Assembly (NCBI GenBank): GCA_003260025.2
Contig: QFZU02000064.1
Span: 62,001 to 126,000, forward strand
Reading direction: 5' to 3'
Length of the DNA: 64,000 nucleotides
Source: Microbispora triticiradicis
GTDB taxonomy: Bacteria; Actinomycetota; Actinomycetes; Streptosporangiales; Streptosporangiaceae
Below, one piece after another: positions 1 to 7,602 of this stretch (positions within the stretch are counted from its first letter, which is position 1; the number at the start of each line of letters is the position of its first letter). The translations under genes were made by a program, and so were the position numbers. The notes below the pieces were generated by a model. It searched no databases, was not told the DNA's origin, and was given only the letters and a program-made list of their open reading frames with translations.

Positions 1-2
1 AG

Positions 3-15
3 TAGGATTGCCGGT
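3..15 (+). promoter_or_regulatory. -10 box for leaderless cupin regulator
   Basis: TAGGAT at 3-8 ends seven bases before the ATG at 16, so the transcript would begin at or next to the start codon. No Shine-Dalgarno sequence is present. The -35 element lies outside the window. Confidence 0.5.
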
Positions 16-645
16 ATGGCAAACGACGACGCCGCCGTCCTGGCCTCCGTCGGTTCGCGGCTGCGTGCGCTGCGCAGGCAGAACGGCAGCACGCTGAGCC
101 GGCTCGCGGAGTCCACCGGCATATCGGTCAGCACCCTGTCGCGCCTGGAGTCCGGCGAACGCAAGCCCACGCTGGAGCTGTTGCTGCCGCTGGCGCGGGC
201 CTACCAGGTGCCGCTCGACGAACTCGTCGGCGCGCCGCCGGTCGGCGATCCCCGGGTGCGGTTGAAGCCCATCAGCCGCTGGGACTCGACGATCGTGCCC
301 CTGACCCAGCACCCCGGCGGGCTGCAGGCGTACAAGATGATCATTTCGGTGGAGCGCTGTGATCCCGAGCCGCGTACGCACGAGGGCTACGAGTGGCTCT
401 ACGTGCTCAACGGGAGGCTGCGGCTGGTGCTCGCCGAACACGACCTCGTCCTCAGGGCGGGGGAGGCCGCGGAGTTCGACACCCGGCTGCCGCACTGGTT
501 CGGCAGCACCGGCGAGGCGCCGGTGGAGATCCTCAGCCTGTTCGGCACCCAGGGCGAACGCATGCACGTCCGGGCGAAACCACGCGGCGCATCGGAGACG
601 CCCGCTGAACCGTCTCAAGGACGAACCGCGGCTTTCCGCGCATAA
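16..645 (+). CDS. XRE-family regulator with C-terminal cupin domain
   Basis: A 209-residue DNA-binding regulator. Residues about 11-66 form a Cro/C1-type helix-turn-helix (SRLAESTGISVSTLSRLESG). Residues about 95-175 form a cupin-2 barrel with the HEGYEWLYVLNG and HWFGSTGEAP strands. This XRE-cupin layout is typical of one-component repressors in which the cupin senses a small ligand; the ligand cannot be told from sequence. It appears leaderless, with TAGGAT just upstream. The next gene, a lipoprotein, lies 81 bp downstream on the same strand and may share transcription. The family assignment is firm; the regulon is unknown. Confidence 0.9.
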   Translation: MANDDAAVLASVGSRLRALRRQNGSTLSRLAESTGISVSTLSRLESGERKPTLELLLPLARAYQVPLDELVGAPPVGDPRVRLKPISRWDSTIVPLTQHPGGLQAYKMIISVERCDPEPRTHEGYEWLYVLNGRLRLVLAEHDLVLRAGEAAEFDTRLPHWFGSTGEAPVEILSLFGTQGERMHVRAKPRGASETPAEPSQGRTAAFRA

Positions 646-726
646 TGGGGACACCTGCAGGCTATCAAGGAGCGACGATGCGGCTCGCGCGGTGGTCGAA
701 CGCTCCCGGCCGGGAACGATGACCGG

Positions 727-1317
727 GTGAGGAGAGGCCGATGGGCCATGGCGGCGGCTCTCGGGCTCGCCTGCCTGGGCGCGTGCGGGTCGGTGACGGC
801 CTCCTCCGGGGTGGACATGGATCACCTGCGGGAGCTGGGGGTCGCGCCCGACCTCGTCTATCTCGTCGATCTGCCGGGATACGAGATGGCCGAGCAGTCC
901 ATGGGCGGGGTCGGCGAGGAGGGGTTCGGCGTCTTCTACACCGCGCCCGGCGGACGTCAGGTGGAACTGCGGGTCGACCGGGGCGCCTTCGATGACGACA
1001 TGTGCCGGAGCACTCCGATCAACCTCGCCACGCCTCCGGACGCGCTGGTCCTCTGCATCCACGACGAGGTGGGCTGGTATCGGATGGCCGGTGACCGCCA
1101 CGAGTACGTCGCGCCCAGGGGAGACGTCCTCATCAAGCTGAGCGGAGGGGTGACGGACGTCAGCCGGGCGGCGCTGAAGGCGGCCGTCGCCGGGGCGCGC
1201 CGCGCCACCGGAGACAGGAAGGCCGGCACCGCACCGCCCCGCGTGCCGGTGGAACGAGGCGACCTGCCCACGGTGGGCGACGGCGCGCCGGACAACGAGG
1301 TCGGCCCGGGTGGCTGA
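727..1317 (+). CDS. putative lipoprotein of unknown function
   Basis: A 196-residue secreted protein. A short basic start (MRRGRW) is followed by a hydrophobic stretch and the lipobox LGAC, with Cys20 as the lipidation site, so export and membrane anchoring are likely. The mature part has two further cysteines (in DMCRSTP and LVLCIH) that could form a disulfide. I recognise no domain. The GTG at 727 keeps the basic n-region. An ATG at 748, behind AGGAGAGG at 731-738, is an alternative but would give a poor signal peptide. A CATAAT hexamer at 641-646, overlapping the end of the upstream gene, is a possible -10 box. Confidence 0.65.
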   Translation: MRRGRWAMAAALGLACLGACGSVTASSGVDMDHLRELGVAPDLVYLVDLPGYEMAEQSMGGVGEEGFGVFYTAPGGRQVELRVDRGAFDDDMCRSTPINLATPPDALVLCIHDEVGWYRMAGDRHEYVAPRGDVLIKLSGGVTDVSRAALKAAVAGARRATGDRKAGTAPPRVPVERGDLPTVGDGAPDNEVGPGG

Positions 1318-1670
1318 CCGGCGGATGGGCGGGTTTTCCGCCGCGTCGCGGAGCTGAAAGTTTCACACCCCGCACGGGTACGGAGGTCCCGGTCGCGGCG
1401 CTCCGGACACAGTTCAGGGCGGGTGGCCCGGGCGCGTGGCGCCGCCGGGGCGCGGGCCCGGAACCTTGACCATCCCGCCCGCATGGGATTGGCTCCGCGC
1501 CGTGGCGATGTCCACGGTCGCCGCGGCACGCGTTGACGGAGACGAATTCCGTACAAGCGGGCGAACGGAATCGTGCGCCCGTGATTGTTAACGCTAACAA
1601 TTGAGTAGTACTTGTCGCCGCTGAACGTGTCGATGCGCAAGTCGCGTGGTCACTACCCCAGGAGGTGAGT
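1318..1670 (+). other. intergenic region with LacI-type operator
   Basis: About 350 bp lie between the lipoprotein stop and the GH43 start. I see no gene here. The one clear element is the inverted repeat at 1584-1601, listed separately. An AGGAGG ribosome-binding site sits at 1660-1665. Confidence 0.6.
1584..1601. promoter_or_regulatory. LacI-family-type operator upstream of GH43
   Basis: ATTGTTA-ACGC-TAACAAT is a 7+7 bp inverted repeat with a central CG, the usual shape of LacI/GalR operators. It lies about 70-85 bp upstream of the GH43 start, in an otherwise GC-rich gap. LacI-type repressors commonly control secreted glycosidases in actinomycetes. No lacI-family gene is in the window, so the repressor would act from elsewhere. 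Confidence 0.6.
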
Positions 1671-3488
1671 ATGGGATCGGCGTTCACCCTTCGGGCCCGG
1701 CTCAGGCGTGGTGTCGTCTGGATGGCGGGCCTGTTGTGCATGGCGGCGTTGCTGCCGGCCACGACGGCCAAGGCGGACAACCCCATCGTGCAGACGATCT
1801 ACACCGCTGACCCGGCCCCGCTGGTCTACAACGGGCGGGTGTACCTCTACACCGGTCACGACGAGGACGGCTCGACCTACTTCACGATGAAGGACTGGCG
1901 GGTCTTCTCCACCACCGACATGGTGAACTGGACCGACCACGGCTCCCCGCTGAGCGTGGCCACCTTCAGCTGGGCGAAGTCGGACGCGTGGGCGGGCCAG
2001 GCGGTCTACCGCAACGGCAAGTTCTACTGGTACGTCCCCACGACCAACCGCTCGACCGGCCGGATGGCCATCGGCGTGGCCGTCTCCGACAGCCCCACCG
2101 GCCCGTTCAAGGACGCCATCGGGCGCCCGCTGGTCGAAAACGGGGAGATCGACCCGACCGTCTACATCGACGACAACGGGCAGGCCTACCTGTACTGGGG
2201 CAACCCGAACCTGTGGTACGTCAAGCTGAACAGCGACATGATCTCCTACTCGGGCAGCGCGACGAAGGTCACCTTGACCACGTCGGGCTTCGGCACCCGC
2301 ACCGGGGACGCCAACCGGCCGACGCTGTTCGAGGAGGGGCCCTGGTTCTACAAGCGGGGCAGCCTCTACTACATGGTGTTCGCGGCCAAGTGCTGCTCGG
2401 AGTTCATCGCCTATTCGACCTCCTCCAGCCCGACCGGGCCGTGGACCTACCGCGGCACGATCATGTCGACGCAGGGCAGCAGCTTCACCAACCACCCGGG
2501 GATCATCGACTACAACGGCGGGTCGTATTTCTTCTACCACAACGGCGCGTTGCCGGGCGGCGGTGGTTACACGCGGTCGGTGGCGGTGGAGAAGTTCACC
2601 TACGGCTCCGACGGCTCGATCCCGACGATCAACATGACCACGACCGGGGCGCCGCAGATCGGCACGCTCAACCCGTACGTCCGGCAGGAGGCCGAGACGA
2701 TCGCGTGGGAGTCGGGTGTGGAGACCGAGGCCTCCACCGAGGGCGGCATGAACGTCGGGTTCATCGAGAACGGCGACTACATCAAGGTCAAGGGGGTCGC
2801 CTTCGGCTCCGGCGCGACGTCCTTCAGCGCCCGGGTCGCCTCCGCCAACTCCGGCGGCAAGATCGAGCTGCACCTGGACGGCGTCAACGGCACCCTGGTC
2901 GGCACGTGCAACGTCTCCGGCACCGGCGGGTGGCAGACCTGGACCACCGTCTCCTGCTCGGTGAACGGCGCGACCGGCACCCACGACCTGTACCTCAAGT
3001 TCACCGGCGGCAGCGGCAACCTGTTCAACGTGAACTGGTGGCAGTTCAGCGGCAACGGCCAGCCGTCGCCTTCGGCCACGCCCTCGCAGTCCCCGTCGCA
3101 GTCGCCCTCCCAGTCGCCGTCGCAGTCCCCGTCGCAGTCGCCCTCGCAGTCACCGTCGCCCACGCCCACGCGCACGCCGACTCCGCCGGTCACCGGCGCC
3201 TGCAGCGCGACCTACCGCACCACCAACACGTGGTCCGGCGGGTTCCAGGGAGAGGTCACCGTGACGGCCGGAAGCGAGGCGATCAGCGGCTGGACCGTCA
3301 AGTGGACCCTGGCCGGCGGCCAGACCATCAGCCAGGTCTGGAACGGCACGCTGACCACCAGCGGCTCGACGGTCTCCGTGAGCAACGCCTCGTACAACGG
3401 CTCGCTCGCGCCGTCCGCGTCGACGACGTTCGGCTTCCTCGCCAACGGTACGGCGTCGACTCCCACCGTCACCTGCACCGGCTCGTGA
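1671..3488 (+). CDS. secreted GH43 glycosidase with CBM6 and CBM2
   Basis: A 605-residue extracellular hemicellulase, probably an arabinofuranosidase or xylosidase acting on arabinoxylan side chains. A Sec signal peptide ends near ATTAKA/DNP (about residue 36). The GH43 five-blade domain covers about 37-335, with the expected base Asp in TADPAP, modulator Asp in GEIDPTVYIDDNG and acid Glu in FEEGPWFYK. A CBM6 follows (about 338-460), then a Ser-Pro-Gln linker (SPSQ repeats, about 463-508), then a C-terminal CBM2 starting CSATYRTT (about 511) and closing with a C-terminal Cys. ATG 1671 is preferred: AGGAGG ends five bases upstream and overlaps the alternative GTG at 1665. A LacI-type operator precedes the gene. 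Exact substrate specificity cannot be read from sequence. Confidence 0.92.
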   Translation: MGSAFTLRARLRRGVVWMAGLLCMAALLPATTAKADNPIVQTIYTADPAPLVYNGRVYLYTGHDEDGSTYFTMKDWRVFSTTDMVNWTDHGSPLSVATFSWAKSDAWAGQAVYRNGKFYWYVPTTNRSTGRMAIGVAVSDSPTGPFKDAIGRPLVENGEIDPTVYIDDNGQAYLYWGNPNLWYVKLNSDMISYSGSATKVTLTTSGFGTRTGDANRPTLFEEGPWFYKRGSLYYMVFAAKCCSEFIAYSTSSSPTGPWTYRGTIMSTQGSSFTNHPGIIDYNGGSYFFYHNGALPGGGGYTRSVAVEKFTYGSDGSIPTINMTTTGAPQIGTLNPYVRQEAETIAWESGVETEASTEGGMNVGFIENGDYIKVKGVAFGSGATSFSARVASANSGGKIELHLDGVNGTLVGTCNVSGTGGWQTWTTVSCSVNGATGTHDLYLKFTGGSGNLFNVNWWQFSGNGQPSPSATPSQSPSQSPSQSPSQSPSQSPSQSPSPTPTRTPTPPVTGACSATYRTTNTWSGGFQGEVTVTAGSEAISGWTVKWTLAGGQTISQVWNGTLTTSGSTVSVSNASYNGSLAPSASTTFGFLANGTASTPTVTCTGS

Positions 3489-3492
3489 GACC

Positions 3493-3515
3493 GGCGGCGC
3501 CCTGACGGCGCCGCC
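3493..3515 (+). terminator. hairpin after GH43 gene
   Basis: GGCGGCGCC and GGCGCCGCC form a perfect 9-bp stem with a 5-base loop, four bases after the GH43 stop codon. There is no T-run, as is usual in high-GC actinobacteria. Confidence 0.6.
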
Positions 3516-3724
3516 CACCAGGAGGCGGCGGACCCACCGGACCCGCGCGAGCACCGGCCTCGCGACGGGGGGTTCGCCGCCATCCCCATGCCATCTCGCC
3601 GCCGTTCTGCCGCCAGAGTCCGGGGCCGGCTCGGTGCGCCCGGTTCCGCCGTGGGGGCGCAGCCGGGCGCACCGTCATTTCGCCCGGCCCCAGAAGCCCC
3701 GCCCGGCCTGGGACGCCCGGCGGC

Positions 3725-4933
3725 TCATACGGACGGGACCCGGTAGTCCCGGATCGTGATCGCGGTCGCGGCCCGGCGGATCGGCCCGGTGACCCGCTCG
3801 ATCATCCGGTCCTTACCCGGCAGGTGCGGCATCAGGCGCAGCATCAGCATCTGGAAGCGGATCTGCGCCGCGGACCTCAGCACCATGCCCTTGATGTTGG
3901 CGGCCGCGAGCTTCTGGTTCTCCTCGACGAAGTGCCGCATCTCACGCTCGTACGCGGCGAACCCGGCGGTGTGGTCTCCGGCCGCGGCGGCGAGGCAGCC
4001 CGCCAGCACGTAGGCGCCGACCAGGGCCAGGCTGGTGCCCTGCCCGGACGCGGGGGAGGGCCCGTAGGCGGCGTCGCCCACGAGGGCCACGCGGCCCGAC
4101 GACCAGCCGTCCATGCACACCTGGCTGATCGAGTCGAAGTAGAAGTCCGGCGCGTCCCACATGGCGTCGAGGAGGCGCGGGACGTCCCAGCCCTGGTCCG
4201 CGAAGACCTCGGCGAGCAGCTTCTTCTGCCGGGTGACGTCCCGCCCGTCGCCGGCCCCCGGCGGGGAGGAGAACAGGAACATCGCCCTGGCGTCGGCGTC
4301 TCGCCGGGTGCCGTACATCCCGGCGCTCCGGCCCGGCGCGGGGTGCATCATCTCGGTGCGGTCCAGGCCGAGGTGGTTGGGCACCGTGAAGATCGAGATG
4401 TGGTGCCCGAGGTCGCGGACGAACCGGGACTCCTCGCCGAAGGCCAGCGCGCGGACGTTGGAGTGCAGGCCGTCGGCACCCACCACCAGGTCGAACGTCC
4501 TCGGGGGGCCGCTCTCGAAGGTGACGCGCACCCCTCCGGGCGTCCGCTCCAGGGCGGTGACGGAGTCGTCGAAGAGGTACTCGACACCGTCTCCGGCCGC
4601 GCCGTGCAGGATCCGGACGAGGTCGCCGCGCATGATCTCGACGTCGTCGCCCTCGCGGCCGCCGAACACCTCGGCGTTCATCGTCGCGACCTGCTTCCCC
4701 CGGGCGTCGACGAAGCGTGCGACGCGCATGTCCGTGCTGTGCCGGCGCACCTCGTCCAGCAGGCCCATGCGGCCGACGACGTCGAGTGCCGCGCCCCGGA
4801 TGTCGATTTTGTAGCCGCCCTCCCGCAGGCGGGGAGCGCGCTCGACGACGGTGGGAGTGAACCCGTACTCACGCAACCAGTACGCCAGCGTCAGCCCGGC
4901 GACGCTTCCGCCGGAGATCAGGATGTTCGTCAC
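3725..4933 (-). CDS. FAD-dependent monooxygenase
   Basis: A 402-residue flavoprotein of the PHBH/UbiH fold that probably hydroxylates an aromatic or polyketide-like substrate using NAD(P)H. The N-terminus has the Rossmann dinucleotide motif in a GGSVAGL form (residues about 8-14) and an ERAPRLREGGY stretch. The second FAD motif, VGDAAYGPSPASGQG, is near residue 285. It is transcribed divergently from a TetR repressor gene 83 bp away, a common pairing in which the repressor senses the substrate of the enzyme. Similar enzymes inactivate antibiotics such as tetracyclines or rifamycins; that role is only a possibility here. Confidence 0.85.
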   Translation of the reverse strand: MTNILISGGSVAGLTLAYWLREYGFTPTVVERAPRLREGGYKIDIRGAALDVVGRMGLLDEVRRHSTDMRVARFVDARGKQVATMNAEVFGGREGDDVEIMRGDLVRILHGAAGDGVEYLFDDSVTALERTPGGVRVTFESGPPRTFDLVVGADGLHSNVRALAFGEESRFVRDLGHHISIFTVPNHLGLDRTEMMHPAPGRSAGMYGTRRDADARAMFLFSSPPGAGDGRDVTRQKKLLAEVFADQGWDVPRLLDAMWDAPDFYFDSISQVCMDGWSSGRVALVGDAAYGPSPASGQGTSLALVGAYVLAGCLAAAAGDHTAGFAAYEREMRHFVEENQKLAAANIKGMVLRSAAQIRFQMLMLRLMPHLPGKDRMIERVTGPIRRAATAITIRDYRVPSV

Positions 4934-4975
4934 GACTCGGACTGTACAAACGTCTCAATATTTTGTCTAGTACAT

Positions 4976-4988
4976 ATGTCTCAGACAT
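4976..4988. promoter_or_regulatory. candidate TetR operator
   Basis: ATGTCT-C-AGACAT is a perfect 13-bp palindrome in the gap between the divergent monooxygenase and TetR genes. It overlaps a -35-like CAGACA (4982-4987) that sits 17 bp before TAGGAT (5005-5010). A repressor bound here would block the TetR promoter and lie close to the monooxygenase promoter. Confidence 0.55.
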
Positions 4989-5016
4989 CAGTCCGTGAAT
5001 CGGTTAGGATCTGCGC

Positions 5017-5598
5017 ATGGGAAACCGGGAAGACCTGCTCGCCGGTGCCAGGCGATGCCTGATGGAGAAGGGGTACTCCGGCACCACCGCCCGTGACATC
5101 GCGACCGCGGCCGGCACCAGCCTCGCCTCCATCGGCTACCACTTCAGGTCGACGAAGGCGCTGCTCAACGCGGCTCTCGTCGATGCGATGGAGGAGTGGG
5201 GCAAGGAGATCGAGCGGACCCTCGCCGCCGGACCGGCGCTCGGCGGGACGCCCGCGCAGCGGTTCGAGGCCACCTGGACCCGGATCATCGAGTCCTTCGC
5301 CAGGCTCAGGCCCCTGTGGGCCATCCAGTTCGAGCTCATCGCGCAGATGGACCGCCTGCCCGAGCTGCGGGAGGCCTTCGCGACGGCCAACCGCCAGGCG
5401 AAGCTGGGACTCGCGGCACTCTTCGAGAACCTCGACCCGGCCGCGGACCCGCGGAAGGCGATGGCCGTCGGCGCGTTCTACCAGGCGCTGCTCGGCGGCA
5501 TGGCGGCGCAGTGGCTCGTCGATCCCGACGAGGCGCCGTCCGCCGCCGACCTCGCCGAGGCGCTGCGCACGATCGCCCCAGGCCTCGCCGCACAGTGA
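5017..5598 (+). CDS. TetR/AcrR-family regulator
   Basis: A 193-residue repressor. Residues about 5-55 form the TetR helix-turn-helix (TARDIATAAGTSLASIGYHF), and the rest is an all-helical ligand-binding and dimer domain ending in a tetracyclin_repressor_C-like segment. TAGGAT at 5005-5010 ends seven bases before the ATG, so the mRNA is probably leaderless. It is divergent from the FAD monooxygenase, with a 13-bp palindrome between them, so it probably represses both genes. The inducing ligand is unknown. Confidence 0.88.
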   Translation: MGNREDLLAGARRCLMEKGYSGTTARDIATAAGTSLASIGYHFRSTKALLNAALVDAMEEWGKEIERTLAAGPALGGTPAQRFEATWTRIIESFARLRPLWAIQFELIAQMDRLPELREAFATANRQAKLGLAALFENLDPAADPRKAMAVGAFYQALLGGMAAQWLVDPDEAPSAADLAEALRTIAPGLAAQ

Positions 5599-5618
5599 CG
5601 CCCCCGCCGGGACCGGCC

Positions 5619-5636
5619 GCCCCGGAACGCCGGGGC
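5619..5636. terminator. bidirectional hairpin between convergent genes
   Basis: GCCCCGG-AACG-CCGGGGC is a perfect 7-bp stem with a 4-base loop. It sits between the end of the TetR gene (5598) and the end of the convergent GOLPH3-like gene (5654), so it could serve both. Confidence 0.55.
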
Positions 5637-5653
5637 CGCGTCGTGCGGGCTGG

Positions 5654-6301
5654 TCAGCCGCCCCCGCTCATGGCGGCGGCGGACGCCGCGTGCAGTTGCT
5701 GGATGACCTTGCGCAGGGCGGGCGTCGCCGGTCCGCCGCGTTCGCCCAGCTCGGCGATGCGCTGCTTGTACGCCTTCCGCCTGGCCCGCGGCAGCACCGT
5801 CCGGAGCTCTCCCGCGGCGGCCAGCGCGACCAGGGCGGCCTCCCGTTCGCCGACCCGGGACACGGGACCGTTGAGCGCGGTGGCGACCTGCGTCGTGAGC
5901 CGCTTCACCACGCGCGGATCGCGCACGCGCACCCGGGTCCTGTTGAAGACCAGGAGGAACGGCTGGCGCAGCTCCACGCGGACCCAGCGCCGCGTCTCCA
6001 GCTCGTCCCGGACCGCCCGGACCGTCGCGCGGCCGTCCTTGTCGATCCAGTGCCGCCACGGCTTGGGGCGGGACCCGGCGATCTGGTGCAGCAGGTCGTC
6101 CAGGACCGGATCGCCGAGCGGCTGCTCGCTCACCACCCGCACCTTGCCGCGCTCGTCGGCGATCCGGCCCTCGAGGAGCAGCTCGGTGAGCGCGGCGGCG
6201 CGGAGCAGGTACGGGAAGCGATAGTTCGTCACCACCCGCTCCTTACGGGGGTCGTAGCCGAGCAGGTAGAGCCGGGCCGGCAGGGAGCCGGGAACGTTCA
6301 T
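5654..6301 (-). CDS. GOLPH3/VPS74-like (GPP34) protein
   Basis: A 215-residue protein of the GPP34 family, the bacterial relatives of the eukaryotic Golgi phosphoprotein that binds phosphatidylinositol 4-phosphate. Family features are an LPARLYLLGYD-type N-terminus, the helical LLRAAALTELLLEGRIA segment and a central DxxLxxI region. Actinobacteria often carry several copies, and their role is not established; membrane or cell-envelope association is inferred from the family. It is the third gene of a minus-strand operon after the SPFH and ribbon-helix-helix genes, 14 bp from the latter, so the three products may share a membrane-related task. Confidence 0.8.
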   Translation of the reverse strand: MNVPGSLPARLYLLGYDPRKERVVTNYRFPYLLRAAALTELLLEGRIADERGKVRVVSEQPLGDPVLDDLLHQIAGSRPKPWRHWIDKDGRATVRAVRDELETRRWVRVELRQPFLLVFNRTRVRVRDPRVVKRLTTQVATALNGPVSRVGEREAALVALAAAGELRTVLPRARRKAYKQRIAELGERGGPATPALRKVIQQLHAASAAAMSGGG

Positions 6302-6315
6302 GAGGTCGCCTTCTC

Positions 6316-6588
6316 TCAGTCGTCTCCGGGCGGAGCTCCGCCTTCGGGCTCGTCGGGCTCCTGGGAGGCCGCGGAGCCGTTGGGCGGAGCCGATGTCCTG
6401 GGCGGCCGGCCGCGCCGGGGGATGCGGGCGGCCTCGCGGGGAAGCCGCCCCGCGTCCGCCAGCGCCTGGCGGAGCAGGAACTCGATCTGCGCGTTGGTGC
6501 TGCGTAGTTCGTCACCGGCCCACCGGGCCAGCGCGTCGTGCACGGCGGGGTCCAGTCGCAGCAGGATGCTCTTCCGGTCGGTCGCCAC
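6316..6588 (-). CDS. small ribbon-helix-helix (Arc-like) DNA-binding protein
   Basis: A 90-residue protein. Residues 5-45 (KSILLRLDPAVHDALARWAG, then RSTNAQIEFLLRQAL) match the Arc/CopG ribbon-helix-helix pattern: a beta strand, then two helices, with the NAQIEFLL helix typical of actinobacterial Arc-like proteins. The C-terminal 45 residues are Pro-, Arg- and acid-rich and probably disordered. The GTG start at 6588 lies two bases after the SPFH stop, so the genes are translationally coupled. A perfect palindrome upstream of the SPFH gene is a likely binding site, which would make this an autoregulated operon. That link is inference. Confidence 0.8.
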   Translation of the reverse strand: MATDRKSILLRLDPAVHDALARWAGDELRSTNAQIEFLLRQALADAGRLPREAARIPRRGRPPRTSAPPNGSAASQEPDEPEGGAPPGDD

Positions 6589-6590
6589 GG

Positions 6591-7517
6591 TCAGCGGTAG
6601 AGGGAACCGGTGTTGACCACGGGCTGCACGTCCCGGTCGCCGCACAGGACGACGAGCAGGTTGCTGACCATGGTGGCCTTGCGCTCCTCGTCCAGTTCGA
6701 TCACGTCGTGCTCGTCGAGGCGGGCCAGGGCGGCCTCGACCATGCCGACCGCGCCCTCCACGATCCGCTGACGTGCCGCGACGACCGCTCCGGCCTGCTG
6801 GCGGCGGAGCATGGCCTGCGCGATCTCGGGGGCGTACGCCAGGCGGGTGATGCGCGACTCGATCACCCGGACCCCCGCCGAGGCCACCCGGGCCTGGATC
6901 TCGGCCGACAGGCGGCCGGTGATCTCGTCGGCGTTCTGGCGCAGGGAGAGCACGTCGTCGTGCCCGTCGTAGGGGTAGCTGCCCGCGATGTGGCGGACCG
7001 CCGTCTCGGTCTGGAAGGCGACGAACTCCACGAAGTCGTCCACCTCGAAGACGGCCTTCGCGGTGTCCTCCACCTGCCAGACCACCACCGCGGCCATCTC
7101 GATGGGGTTGCCGTCGGCGTCGTTGACCTTGCTGACGTCGGTCTCGTGGTTGCGGATCCGGGTCGACACCCGGCGCTTCTGCGTGAAGGGCACCACGAAC
7201 CGGAGGCCAGGCGTACGGACCGTGCCCACGTAGCGGCCGAGCAACTGGATCACGCGCGCCTCGCCCGGAGCGACCGCGGTGAGCCCGGTGAAGGCGACGA
7301 CGGCCACCAGGAGGAGGAGCACCCCGGCGATGATCAGCACGGCCCCCGGGCCACCGCTCCCGTCGGCCGCGATGCCGATTCCGACCGGGACCAGCACGAA
7401 GGGGCTCAGCAGGCCCAGCAGGGCCAGGATCAGCATCGGCCATCCCCCGGTTTCGCGGGCCGCTCTCTCGTGCGTCTGGGGGGCCGGCATGTCGACGGCG
7501 ATCTGCAGGTCTGTCAT
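6591..7517 (-). CDS. SPFH/Band-7 domain membrane protein
   Basis: A 308-residue stomatin/prohibitin/flotillin-type protein expected to form oligomeric membrane microdomain scaffolds. Two hydrophobic segments (about residues 27-48 and 58-80) precede the Band-7 domain, which begins [23 protein letters not shown] and carries the usual [11 protein letters not shown] and [20 protein letters not shown] stretches. The ATG at 7517 has GAGGAG seven bases upstream; a GTG at 7523 is less well placed. It leads an operon with an Arc-like regulator and a GOLPH3-like protein. A 16-bp palindrome lies 35 bp upstream. Confidence 0.9.
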   Translation of the reverse strand: MTDLQIAVDMPAPQTHERAARETGGWPMLILALLGLLSPFVLVPVGIGIAADGSGGPGAVLIIAGVLLLLVAVVAFTGLTAVAPGEARVIQLLGRYVGTVRTPGLRFVVPFTQKRRVSTRIRNHETDVSKVNDADGNPIEMAAVVVWQVEDTAKAVFEVDDFVEFVAFQTETAVRHIAGSYPYDGHDDVLSLRQNADEITGRLSAEIQARVASAGVRVIESRITRLAYAPEIAQAMLRRQQAGAVVAARQRIVEGAVGMVEAALARLDEHDVIELDEERKATMVSNLLVVLCGDRDVQPVVNTGSLYR

Positions 7518-7535
7518 GTGCACGCTCCTCGATGT

Positions 7536-7567
7536 CTAGCAAGACACTAGCAAAGTGATATCACTTT
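7536..7567 (-). promoter_or_regulatory. operator/promoter region of SPFH operon
   Basis: AAAGTGATATCACTTT at 7552-7567 is a perfect 16-bp palindrome. Two CTAGCAA direct repeats follow at 7536-7542 and 7547-7553, 11 bp apart. Reading on the minus strand, TGCTAGACA resembles an extended -10 element. The likely binder is the ribbon-helix-helix protein encoded in the same operon. Confidence 0.6.
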
Positions 7568-7602
7568 TGCCTAGGGCCGCCCACCGACGCTTCCGCCGTG
7601 CC

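Noticed and set aside
1653-2984. 443-codon open frame opposite the GH43 gene
   Set aside because: Mirror of the real gene with Val/Gly/Arg bias; no recognisable protein features.
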